Assembly: GCF_011753055.1 (NCBI RefSeq)
Contig: NZ_VWWJ01000015.1
Coordinates: forward strand, 62,001 to 126,000
Reading direction: 5' to 3'
DNA: 64,000 bases
Source: Burkholderia sp. Ax-1719
GTDB taxonomy: Bacteria; Pseudomonadota; Gammaproteobacteria; Burkholderiales; Burkholderiaceae
Each line of letters begins with the position of its first letter. Within the stretch, counting starts at the first letter, position 1. Positions 33,710-41,696 of the stretch are shown in pieces. A program made the translations under genes and the position numbers. Below the pieces are notes generated by a model. That model saw only the letters and a program-made list of their open reading frames with translations, made no database searches and was not told the origin of the DNA.

Positions 33710-34519
33710 ATGCTCTCCCTCAAGCTCACGCTCGTCCCGCTTTTCCTGTTGTTCGTATCTATATCCGGCAAGTTGTGGGGCCCGCGGGTGGCGGGCTGGC
33801 TCGCCGGATTGCCAGTCGTAGCAGGCCCGATTCTTTTCCTGCTCGTAATGGACCACGGCACAGCCTTCGGCGCCCGCGCCGCCACGCTATCGCTTTACGC
33901 GATCCTCGCATCCGAATCGTTCAACTTTGCCTACGCGTGGACATGCCGCACACGTCCGTGGTGGCTGGCACTCGCAGCAGGGTTAAGCGCATGGTTTGCA
34001 GCAGCATGCGTGCTCTCACGCCTGCCCGTATCCTGGCCTTGGGCACTCGCCGTCGCGCTAACCGCAACCTGCTTCGGCCAAACCTTCCTCCCGCGCAGCA
34101 CCGCATCCGCATCAGGCGCAAAACTAACAAGCAAAGACCTCGCCTCCCGCATGGCAGCAGGCGCAGCGCTAACACTCATTGTCACCGCGCTATCAGCGCG
34201 CCTCGGCCCCGCGTGGAGCGGGCTACTCGCTGTATTCCCGCTATTAGGCAGCGTGCTGGCCGTCTCGTCGCACCGGGCGCACGGCGCGCCGTTCGTGATC
34301 GCGTTACTACGCGGAATGGTGCTGGGCCGCTTCGGCTTCGCAGCCTTCTGCCTGACGCTCGCCATGGGACTGAACCATCAGCCGGCACCGCTGGTATTCA
34401 TCGAAGCATCCATCATCGCGATGCTCGTCCAGACAGCCAGCGCCCGTCTCGCGCGCTTGAAGCGCACACAGCCAGTCACCCGCGCCAACCTAAGCCCGGA
34501 AACTGCGACACCAGAATAG
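33710..34519 (+). CDS. Multi-pass inner-membrane protein of unknown function
   Basis: 269 residues with seven or eight hydrophobic segments, starting LTLVPLFLLFVSISG. GPRVAGWLAGLPVVAGPILF and GPAWSGLLAVFPLLGSVLAV look like two related half-repeats, hinting at an internal duplication of a transporter-like fold. No charged catalytic motif is visible. Third codon positions are unusually rich in A and C, the mirror image of the dolP/cytochrome c stretch left of the island. Confidence 0.75.
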   Translation: MLSLKLTLVPLFLLFVSISGKLWGPRVAGWLAGLPVVAGPILFLLVMDHGTAFGARAATLSLYAILASESFNFAYAWTCRTRPWWLALAAGLSAWFAAACVLSRLPVSWPWALAVALTATCFGQTFLPRSTASASGAKLTSKDLASRMAAGAALTLIVTALSARLGPAWSGLLAVFPLLGSVLAVSSHRAHGAPFVIALLRGMVLGRFGFAAFCLTLAMGLNHQPAPLVFIEASIIAMLVQTASARLARLKRTQPVTRANLSPETATPE

Positions 34520-34610
34520 AGAGGAAAACGAAAAGACAAGTCCGCGCACCGACGCCAACGAAGCGCGAACCGACAGAACAAAGCGTGCAGCACCCGAGGA
34601 AAAGAGAAAA

Positions 34611-34645
34611 AGGCCCGGACACAAAGTGCCCGGGCAAGCCGCCGG
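34611..34645 (-). terminator. Minus-strand hairpin with T-run
   Basis: Read on the minus strand, GCCCGG ... CCGGGC is followed by CTTTTTCTCTTTT. It could be a second terminator for the DUF4148 transcript. Confidence 0.45.
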
Positions 34646-34738
34646 ATAACCGACGGCGGAGGTTTCCTGTGGGCGCGCCTTACGCGGAGAAATCCGCATA
34701 AAGCGACGATAGCAAACGTATCGACACAAAGACTGAAG

Positions 34739-34760
34739 GGCTCGCGTCAGAGCGAGCCCA
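34739..34760 (-). terminator. Terminator-like hairpin after DUF4148 gene
   Basis: Read on the minus strand, GGGCTCGC / GCGAGCCC closes a short loop about 60 bases after the DUF4148 stop, followed by TTCAGTCTTTG. Confidence 0.5.
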
Positions 34761-34818
34761 ACTGGCGTAGGTCAAACAGCGCGTCTCAGAAAAACGCGCA
34801 ACGCCTGACCAAAGCGAA

Positions 34819-35133
34819 TTACTGGCCGAAATAAACCGGCTTGATGTTCTCCGTCGAACGCGTGCCAGCCTGCGTCGAACCATTCGTCGATGCACCGTAG
34901 GCAGTAGCTTCAGCCGTCGCGTTCTGTTGCGCGACGCGCGCTTGCGCGGCTTGCAGGTCTTCCGGGTAGTACGGGCTCGACAGGCCCGGACGATAGCCGG
35001 CCTTTTCGAGCTGCACGAGTTCGGCGCGCACTTGAGCGCGGGTCAGCGGCTGCTGGTTGTTCGACTGGGCGAACGACACGGCCGGGGCGGCAAGCACGGT
35101 AGCAGCGATTGCTGCGGCGATAAGGGACTTCAT
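34819..35133 (-). CDS. DUF4148 family secreted protein
   Basis: 104 residues. Residues 1-22 are a signal peptide (cleavage near SFAQ). The mature start LTRAQVRAELVQLEKAGYRP, then SSPYYPEDLQAAQARV, is the DUF4148 signature, closer to the canonical form than the paralogue at 1081-1320. The C-terminal part is a low-complexity Thr/Ser/Gly stretch. GGAGG precedes the ATG by ten bases. Probably periplasmic; function unknown. Confidence 0.9.
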   Translation of the reverse strand: MKSLIAAAIAATVLAAPAVSFAQSNNQQPLTRAQVRAELVQLEKAGYRPGLSSPYYPEDLQAAQARVAQQNATAEATAYGASTNGSTQAGTRSTENIKPVYFGQ

Positions 35134-35410
35134 GATCTACAACCTCCGAAAATTATCATTCGAACCGTAACAATCTTCTTGCTCGATCCGTTGATGTGAC
35201 TTTATTGCGGTGCACATCAAAGATAAATATCGGGATACGGCAAACATCATTGCGCAAATCGTGATAATTCGTAGATCAATTCGGTGCCTGAACGCGAATC
35301 AGGAAATGCCGATCCCGGTAATTCGTCCTCCACAGCGCTGAGGCAAAATAGTGCGCACAAGGCCGCGTGCGCAACGCCGCGTGTCATCCGCAACTTCCAG
35401 GAGATTTCCC

Positions 35411-35665
35411 ATGAAAAACGCGCTCGGCCGTCAGGCCGTGATTGCCGCCGCGCTGGCGGGGCTTGCAACCGCCGCGACCGGCGTCGCGCACGCCGACGAT
35501 CAAGTGAACTGCTACGGCGTCGCCAAGGCTGGCCAGAACGATTGTTCGAGCAAGACCGGCGTGCACGATTGCGCGGGCCAGGCCAAGGTCGACCACGACA
35601 AGGGCGACTTCAAGACGATGCCGAAGGGCACCTGCGAAAAACTCGGCGGCTCGCCGGAAAAGTAA
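35411..35665 (+). CDS. bufA: Bufferin BufA1-type precursor peptide (DUF2282)
   Basis: 84 residues. An N-terminal signal peptide (residues 1-28, AHADD cleavage region) is followed by a short mature core with four Cys at about 34, 45, 54 and 75. This is the DUF2282/BufA1 pattern. Bufferins are ribosomally made, post-translationally modified peptides in which the MNIO enzyme converts Cys to thiooxazole groups that bind copper in the periplasm. AGGAGA precedes the ATG. The two following genes encode the expected maturation partners. Confidence 0.9.
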   Translation: MKNALGRQAVIAAALAGLATAATGVAHADDQVNCYGVAKAGQNDCSSKTGVHDCAGQAKVDHDKGDFKTMPKGTCEKLGGSPEK

Positions 35666-35677
35666 CTCGCGCGCGTA

Positions 35678-36541
35678 ATGCCGATGACGATGCCGATGTC
35701 GATGTCAGAGAAGCCGTCACGAAAGCAGCAGGACGTCCAGGGCGTCGGCATCGGCTTGCGTCATGCGCATTACGACGCCTTCATGCAAGCGCCGCCGCCC
35801 ATCGGCTGGGTCGAGGTACATAGCGAAAACTACTTCGGCGACGGTGGATACGATCTACATGTGCTCGAAACCGTGCGTTGCGACCTGCCGGTGAGTCTGC
35901 ATGGCGTCGGTCTGGGTCTCGGCTCCGCTGTGCCGCTCGACGAGGCTCATCTCGCGCGCCTCGCACTGCTCGTCGATCGCATCGAACCGGCGCTCGTTTC
36001 CGAGCATCTGTGCTGGGGCGCGACGCCGCATGCCGCGCTGCACGATCTCTTGCCGATGCCGCTTACGCACGCCTCGCTCGAACACATCGGCGCGCGCGTG
36101 GCGCACATGCAGGACACGCTGCGCCGCCGCGTGCTGATCGAAAACGTCTCTACCTATGTGCGTTTTCGCGACGACGATTACACCGAAGCCGCGTTCCTCG
36201 CCGAACTCGCGCGCCGCACCGGCTGTGGCGTGCTGCTCGACGTGAACAATCTCTACGTGAACCAGCGCAATCACGGCGAGGACGCGCTCGCGGCGATGCA
36301 CGCCTTGCCGCGCGAGATCGTCGGCGAACTGCATCTTGCGGGCCATCGCATCACGCCTGCCGCGGTAATCGACGATCACGGCTCGCGCGTCGCGCCCGAG
36401 GTCTGGTCGCTTTACGACGCCGCGCTGCATCGCTTCGGCGCGGTGCCGACGCTGATCGAATGGGACACCGCCGTGCCGCCGCTCGACGTCCTGCTGGACG
36501 AAGCGCGCCAGGCGCAAGAACGCGTGAGCGCGCGCATATGA
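35678..36541 (+). CDS. bufB: BufB, DUF692 multinuclear non-heme iron oxidase (MNIO)
   Basis: 287 residues, TIM-barrel. VGIGLRHAHYDAF, then WVEVHSENYFGDGG, then SEHLCWG, then IENVSTYVRF, then LLDVNNLYVNQRN, then GELHLAGH, then IEWDTAVPPLDV carry the conserved His/Glu/Asp/Asn ligands for the iron centre. MNIO enzymes oxidise cysteines of the precursor peptide, here the BufA product encoded 12 bases upstream. Several ATG codons are clustered at the start (35678-35708), so the exact N-terminus is uncertain. The stop overlaps the bufC start. Confidence 0.92.
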   Translation: MPMTMPMSMSEKPSRKQQDVQGVGIGLRHAHYDAFMQAPPPIGWVEVHSENYFGDGGYDLHVLETVRCDLPVSLHGVGLGLGSAVPLDEAHLARLALLVDRIEPALVSEHLCWGATPHAALHDLLPMPLTHASLEHIGARVAHMQDTLRRRVLIENVSTYVRFRDDDYTEAAFLAELARRTGCGVLLDVNNLYVNQRNHGEDALAAMHALPREIVGELHLAGHRITPAAVIDDHGSRVAPEVWSLYDAALHRFGAVPTLIEWDTAVPPLDVLLDEARQAQERVSARI

Positions 36542-37314
36542 GCACGCCGCTGGAAGCATTGCAGTCCGCATTCGCCGATGCCATCGACGATCCCGCCGCC
36601 GATGCCGCACTCTTCAAACATCTGCAAATAGCCGACGAAACCCTCGCGCACGAGCGCCTCGGCCTCTATCGCGGCAACGTGCGCGCGGCTCGTCGCGCGG
36701 CGCTGGCGAGCGCTTATCCCGTGATCGCGCAACTTACCGGCGATGCTTACTTCGAAGCGCTCTCGTTCGCCTACGCACGCGCTCATCCCTTGCGCGATGC
36801 GGACTTGAACCGCTTCGGCGCCGCGCTGCCCGACTTCATCGAACGTTATGAAACCGACGCACGTTACGCGTATTTCGGCGATGTCGCGCGACTCGAATGG
36901 GCGCTGCATGTCGCGAGTTTCGCCGCGAATATCACGCCGCTTTCAACGGCGCAGTGGCAGTCGATCGGCGTTGAAAAGCTCATGTCCGCGCGCCTCAAGC
37001 TGCATCCGGCATGCACGGCGCTGGAATCGCGCTATGCGGCATTCGAAATCTGGCGCGCGCATCGCCAGAACGGAGTAGCCGAACCCATCGACATCAACAG
37101 ACCAAACTGGACCCTTATCGTGCGCCCGCAATGGCGATCCGCCGCGCTTGCGCACACGCAGGCCGCACACGCGGCCTTTTTCGCACTGCAACGCGGCGAA
37201 ACGCTCGACGCCGCGCTCGAACGCGCGTTCTCCATCGACGAGAATTTCGACTTCGCTACGCAATGGCGCACGTGGATAGAGACCAACGCGATTACCGGAT
37301 TACTCGATAAGTAA
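36538..37314 (+). CDS. bufC: BufC, DUF2063 partner protein of MNIO
   Basis: 258 residues. The N-terminal half (LEALQSAFADAIDDPAADAA, then LYRGNVRAARRAALASAYPV) is the DUF2063 domain; homologues such as HvfC/BufC bind precursor peptide and present it to the MNIO. The C-terminal half (WTLIVRPQWRSAALAHTQAA) is the accessory domain of this family. The ATG overlaps the bufB stop (ATGA), so the pair is translationally coupled. A permease of the DoxX/BufD type is not present here. Confidence 0.88.
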   Translation: MSTPLEALQSAFADAIDDPAADAALFKHLQIADETLAHERLGLYRGNVRAARRAALASAYPVIAQLTGDAYFEALSFAYARAHPLRDADLNRFGAALPDFIERYETDARYAYFGDVARLEWALHVASFAANITPLSTAQWQSIGVEKLMSARLKLHPACTALESRYAAFEIWRAHRQNGVAEPIDINRPNWTLIVRPQWRSAALAHTQAAHAAFFALQRGETLDAALERAFSIDENFDFATQWRTWIETNAITGLLDK

Positions 37315-37565
37315 CTAGCGGTTAGCGAACATAAAGATAAAAATGTCGAATCAAAAAGACAGGATTCCGAAGAAAAAATGAAGCAATGAAACATCCGCAT
37401 TATTCAGGTGATTTCATTGCAGATGCCGATGTGATCCGCGCCACATAATCCCCACGCGCGGCACGTTTTCTGGTTGTACACTCGATTGCAAACCGGCACG
37501 CCGCGCGCGCCGCGCATCGACGCGCGCGTCCCGTTCTTCGACCGCGCGCACGCGAGTCCACCGCC

Positions 37566-39071
37566 ATGATGACCCGCCGACCGAACGCCGTGATCGTCAT
37601 CAGCATCGTGCTGGCTGCCGCCCTCACGGCGGTGGCCGGCTGGGTCATGGCGCAGATGCGCGAGGACGCGCTCGCGAGCGCCCGCGCCGCGGCCTACAAC
37701 ATGGCCTTGCTGTTCGAGCGCGATACGCAGCGCAATTTCGATGTCTACGCGCTCTCGCTGCAAGGCGTGATCGACGCCATCGACGATCCGCGTCTGGCCG
37801 AACTCCCCGACGATCTGCGCCAGAGCGTGCTGTTCGACCGTTCGGCGACGGCAAAGAATCTCGGCGCGATTCTGGTCGCCAACGCCAGCGGCGACGTCGT
37901 GTTCGATTCGCGCGCCGCGCCGCCGCGCGAGCTGAATGTGGCCGATCGCGACTACTTCATCGCGCAGCGCGACTCGCCGCATACGGGTCTCTACGTCAGT
38001 CATCCGATGATTGCGCGCGACGGCCCGGACAACGCCACCATCGGCCTGAGCCGCCGTCTGGAAAAGCCCGACGGGTCTTTTGCGGGCGTGGTGGTGGGCA
38101 CGATGCGGCTCGACTACTTCCGCCGTCTGATGAGCGGCATCGAAATTGGCGCGCATGGCGCGGTCACGCTCACGCTCGCCGACGGCACGCTGCTCATGCG
38201 CCGTCCTTACGCGCCCGAGATGATCGGCAGAAATCTCGCCGATTCGGCGTTGTTTCAGCGCTTCGAGCAGGCGCAGCAGGGCGGTTTCTTCGGCGTCGGG
38301 CCGGTGGATGGCGTGCGCCGGTGGTTCGCGTTTCGTCGTGTGGATGGCTATCCGCTGATCTTCAGCGTGGCGGTGGCGGCGGGCGATATCTACACCGAAT
38401 GGCGTGCGCGCGCGTGGATCATCGGCACGCTGACGGTGCTGCTCGACGCTTCGCTGATCGCGTTCGCGGCGCTGCTCTCGCGCCAGTTGCGGCGTCGCGA
38501 ACTGCTCGAAGACGAGTTGCGCGCTTTGGCGGGCACCGACGCGCTCACGGCGCTCGCCAACCGCCGCGCCTTCGAGGCACGCGCCGATCACGAATGGCTG
38601 CGCGCTCGGCGTTCGGCTCAACCGCTCGCGGTGATGATGCTCGACGTCGACCGTTTCAAGCCCTACAACGACCGCTACGGCCACGCGGCGGGCGACGCCG
38701 CGCTGGCGGCCGTCGCGCGTGCGATCGGCAGCCATGCGCGGCGGCCGGGCGACTGCGCTGCGCGTTACGGCGGCGAGGAATTCGTGTTGCTGCTGCCCGA
38801 AACCAACGCGGCCCAGGCGCTCGCCCATGCTGAGAAACTGCGCTCGGCCATCGAGACGCTCGACATCCCGCACGCCGACAGTCCCAACAACGTGCTCACG
38901 GCCAGCGTAGGCGTGGCGAGCACATCGGCGAGCGATTTCGAAAGCTGGCGCGCGCTGGTCGAAGCCGCCGACGCCGCGCTCTACATCGCCAAGCGCGCGG
39001 GCCGTAACCGCGTGGCGGTCTGGCAGCCGAGCTTTGCCCGCGAGCATCACGGCGCCGGGCCAGAACTTTGA
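37566..39071 (+). CDS. Diguanylate cyclase with periplasmic Cache sensor
   Basis: 501 residues. Transmembrane helices at about 9-29 and 277-300 enclose a periplasmic double-Cache domain (YFIAQRDSPHTGLYVSHP is typical). The cytoplasmic GGDEF domain follows, with active site GGEEF and the RxxD inhibitory site (RPGD) five residues upstream, so product inhibition is expected. It makes c-di-GMP from two GTP in response to an external ligand, often an organic acid or amino acid. No neighbouring partner is apparent. Confidence 0.93.
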   Translation: MMTRRPNAVIVISIVLAAALTAVAGWVMAQMREDALASARAAAYNMALLFERDTQRNFDVYALSLQGVIDAIDDPRLAELPDDLRQSVLFDRSATAKNLGAILVANASGDVVFDSRAAPPRELNVADRDYFIAQRDSPHTGLYVSHPMIARDGPDNATIGLSRRLEKPDGSFAGVVVGTMRLDYFRRLMSGIEIGAHGAVTLTLADGTLLMRRPYAPEMIGRNLADSALFQRFEQAQQGGFFGVGPVDGVRRWFAFRRVDGYPLIFSVAVAAGDIYTEWRARAWIIGTLTVLLDASLIAFAALLSRQLRRRELLEDELRALAGTDALTALANRRAFEARADHEWLRARRSAQPLAVMMLDVDRFKPYNDRYGHAAGDAALAAVARAIGSHARRPGDCAARYGGEEFVLLLPETNAAQALAHAEKLRSAIETLDIPHADSPNNVLTASVGVASTSASDFESWRALVEAADAALYIAKRAGRNRVAVWQPSFAREHHGAGPEL

Positions 39072-39078
39072 ATATTTT

Positions 39079-39120
39079 TACCCGGATGATATTGCATCGA
39101 TTAATTTACCCGGGTAATAT
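39079..39120. promoter_or_regulatory. Palindromic operator candidate with upstream half copy
   Basis: TTACCCGGGTAA at 39106-39117 is a perfect 12-base palindrome followed by TATT. A diverged copy, TTACCCGGATGATATT, begins about 27 bases upstream at 39079. The pair lies 36-75 bases before the DUF2239 start codon, where a repressor would act. Confidence 0.5.
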
Positions 39121-39152
39121 TCGCTGCATCGTTAGACGCGAGGACAATCACG

Positions 39153-39803
39153 ATGGCAGCAACATCCACTCAGGGTCCGCATGGCGCGGGCGTCACCGCA
39201 TTCGCGGGCACGCGGCTGATCGCGCGCGGCGCGGCGCTCGACGTGGCGCTTGCGGTGAAGGCGGCGTTGGAGCAGGGCGAATCGGCGTCCGTGCTGGTTT
39301 TCGACGACCGCGACGCCATGCAGGTGGAATTCGATCTGCGCGGCCGTCCCGCCGATGTCGCCGCGCGTCTGGCCGCCGATGCCGCCTGGCAGGCCCAAAC
39401 CGCCACAGCGGGCGAAACCGGACAAGACGCCACGAGCGAAGCAATCAGCGAAGACGCTCCGCGCGGACGTGGTCGCCCGAAGCTCGGCGTCGTCGCGCGC
39501 GAAGTCACGCTGTTGCCGCGTCACTGGGACTGGCTGGCGGCGCAACCGGGCGGCGCGTCGGTGGTGTTGCGCAAGCTGGTGGAAAGTGCGCGCCACGCCA
39601 GCGAGGCGAAGGACCGCGTGCGCACCTCGCGCGAAGCCGTGCATCGCTTCATGACGGCGCTGGCGGGCAATCTGCCGGGCTATGAAGAGGCGCTGCGCGC
39701 GCTTTATGCGGGCGAGCGCGCGCGTTTCGAAGCGTGGAGCGTGGATTGGCCCGAAGGCGTGCGCGACTATGTACGGGAGCTGGCGCAGGGCGCGTTTGCG
39801 TGA
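39153..39803 (+). CDS. DUF2239 family protein
   Basis: 216 residues. TAFAGTRLIARGAALDVALA, LVFDDRDAMQVEFDLRG, GRGRPKLGVVAREVTLLPRH and GNLPGYEEALRALYAGE are the DUF2239 landmarks. The family is common in Proteobacteria; its role is unknown. The GRGRPKL piece resembles an AT-hook and HWDWLAAQPGGASVVLRKLV a small helical DNA-binding-like domain, so a DNA-binding role is conceivable. GAGGAC precedes the ATG. The upstream palindrome suggests specific control. Confidence 0.85.
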   Translation: MAATSTQGPHGAGVTAFAGTRLIARGAALDVALAVKAALEQGESASVLVFDDRDAMQVEFDLRGRPADVAARLAADAAWQAQTATAGETGQDATSEAISEDAPRGRGRPKLGVVAREVTLLPRHWDWLAAQPGGASVVLRKLVESARHASEAKDRVRTSREAVHRFMTALAGNLPGYEEALRALYAGERARFEAWSVDWPEGVRDYVRELAQGAFA

Positions 39804-40296
39804 GCGCGTGGAGGCAAACAAAGCACGCAATCTAAAACGCGCAGGCAAATACAACGCGCAGGCAAAAAAAAGCCGCTCAGGCCGGAAGGCATGAGCGGGA
39901 AGTCGGAGAGTTTACAACTTACAACCTCTGCATGAACAGTCATGGGGTCACGCAGTAGATGCAGTCTACGGACGGCATCCCTGCGTCGATATAAGACTTG
40001 TCCGAATCTCCATCCGGGCGCGCCCTTTCCCGGTGTTTCCTCCTGCCCACACGCAGCGAGACTTTGCCTTGCCACGCGGATTGCGGCTCCGTACACTCGC
40101 GCGTGATTTCTCTGACGGCTAAGACCGCGGCTTGCGCACAACGCACGTGGGCCGCGTTCCGTTCCAAATAAATAGCACCTGACCACACTGGCAGCCCGCG
40201 TCATCCCGGGGGCGCCGCGGATGACACGCGGCCACAGCCAGTCGCGGTGACAGGTCACCACGCCACAAGCAAAAAAGCACACAAAAAGGAACCCTC
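39804..40296. other. Intergenic region between DUF2239 and NCS2 genes
   Basis: About 490 bases with no supported gene. A minus-strand terminator-like hairpin sits at its left end although no minus-strand gene precedes it; a small antisense or independent RNA is possible. Confidence 0.4.
39864..39898 (-). terminator. Hairpin with T-run on the minus strand
   Basis: CCGCTCA / TGAGCGG with an inner GCC/GGC helix; on the minus strand it is followed by a run of eight T. There is no minus-strand gene within 1.7 kb upstream. Confidence 0.5.
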
Positions 40297-41601
40297 ATGT
40301 CCGATTCCTGGTTTCCCCGCTGGCGCGCGCAATCGGGCGCCGCGAAAAGCGTCGTCGCGCCCGATGAGCGCCTCGCCTGGCCGCAGATGTTCGCGATGGG
40401 CGTGCAGCACGTCGTCGCGATGTTCGGCTCGACGGTGCTCGCGCCGCTGCTGATGGGCTTCGATCCGAACCTCTGCATTTTCATGTCGGGGATCGGCACG
40501 TTGCTGTTCTTCGTCGTGGTGGGCGGTCGCGTGCCCAGCTATCTCGGCTCCAGCTTCGCCTTCATCGGTCTCGTGATTGCTGTCACGGGCTACGGCGGGC
40601 ACGGTCCGAATACGAATATTCCGGTCGCGCTGGGCGGCATCATCGCGTGCGGTGTGGTCTATGCGCTGATCGGCGTGCTGGTGTCGGTCATCGGCACGAA
40701 GTGGATTGAGACGCTGATGCCGCCCGTCGTCACCGGCGCGATCGTCTGCGTGATCGGCTTGAATCTCGCGCCCATCGCCGTGAAGGGTGTGAGCGCGACG
40801 CAGTTCGATTCGTGGATGGCGCTCGTCACCGTGCTGTGCGTGGGCGGCGTGGCCGTGTTCACGCGTGGCATGCTGCAACGCCTGCTGATTCTGGTCGGCC
40901 TGATGATTGCGTACGCGATCTACGCGGTCGTCACCAACGGCATGGGTCTGGGCAAGCCGATCGACTTTTCGATCGTCGCCAACGCCGCCTGGTTCGGCAT
41001 GCCGAAGTTCAGCGCGCCGGTGTTCGATCCGCATGCGATGACGCTGCTGGTGCCCATCGCCGTGATCCTCGTCGCGGAAAACCTCGGCCACATCAAGGCT
41101 GTGTCGGCGATGACGGGTCACAACCTTGATCGCTACGTGGGCCGCGCGTTCATCGGCGACGGTCTGGCGACCATTGTTTCGGGTTTCGCGGGCGGCACGG
41201 GCGTGACGACCTACGCGGAAAACATTGGCGTGATGGCCGTCACCAAGATCTACTCGACGCTGGTGTTCGCCATCGCCGCGCTGATCGCGCTGGTGCTGGG
41301 CTTCTCGCCGAAGTTCGGCGCGGTGATCCAGACGATTCCGGGCCCGGTGCTGGGCGGCGTGTCGATCGTCGTGTTCGGTCTGATCGCAGTGACGGGCGCG
41401 CGCATCTGGGTCGTCAACAAGGTCGACTTTTCGGATAACCGCAACCTGATCGTCGCCGCCGTGACGCTCGTGCTGGGCGCGGGCGACTTCTCGCTCAAGG
41501 TCGGCAATTTCGGGCTGGGCGGCATCGGCACCGCCACCTTCGGCGCGATCATCCTGTACGCGCTGCTGCGCAGAAAGCCGGCGCAGCAAGCGGCGGTTTA
41601 A
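40297..41601 (+). CDS. NCS2 family nucleobase permease (uracil/xanthine type)
   Basis: 434 residues with about 14 hydrophobic segments. The NCS2 core motifs are present: LVAENLGHIKAVSAMTGHNL (helix 8 with conserved Glu) and SGFAGGTGVTTYAENIGVMAVT (helix 10 with conserved Glu). The sequence resembles UraA/RutG uracil permeases, which are proton symporters. AAAGGAA precedes the ATG. Substrate choice between uracil, thymine and xanthine cannot be settled here; no pyrimidine catabolism genes are adjacent. Confidence 0.9.
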   Translation: MSDSWFPRWRAQSGAAKSVVAPDERLAWPQMFAMGVQHVVAMFGSTVLAPLLMGFDPNLCIFMSGIGTLLFFVVVGGRVPSYLGSSFAFIGLVIAVTGYGGHGPNTNIPVALGGIIACGVVYALIGVLVSVIGTKWIETLMPPVVTGAIVCVIGLNLAPIAVKGVSATQFDSWMALVTVLCVGGVAVFTRGMLQRLLILVGLMIAYAIYAVVTNGMGLGKPIDFSIVANAAWFGMPKFSAPVFDPHAMTLLVPIAVILVAENLGHIKAVSAMTGHNLDRYVGRAFIGDGLATIVSGFAGGTGVTTYAENIGVMAVTKIYSTLVFAIAALIALVLGFSPKFGAVIQTIPGPVLGGVSIVVFGLIAVTGARIWVVNKVDFSDNRNLIVAAVTLVLGAGDFSLKVGNFGLGGIGTATFGAIILYALLRRKPAQQAAV

Positions 41602-41634
41602 ATCACCGCGCGCTCTGGTTCAAAGCGCACCATG

Positions 41635-41677
41635 AAAAACGCGACGCCTTCTACGGAAGGTCGTCGCGTTTTTTTTC
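41635..41677. terminator. Intrinsic terminator after NCS2 gene
   Basis: AACGCGACG / CGTCGCGTT stem with internal CCTTC/GAAGG pairing, followed by eight T. It is also A-rich on the left, so it may serve the convergent antiporter gene. Confidence 0.85.
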
Positions 41678-41696
41678 GTCGGTACGTTACGGGCAC

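Noticed and set aside
40255..41589. 444-codon minus-strand frame opposite the NCS2 permease
   Set aside because: Antisense shadow rich in His, Arg and Asp; the plus-strand permease is unambiguous.
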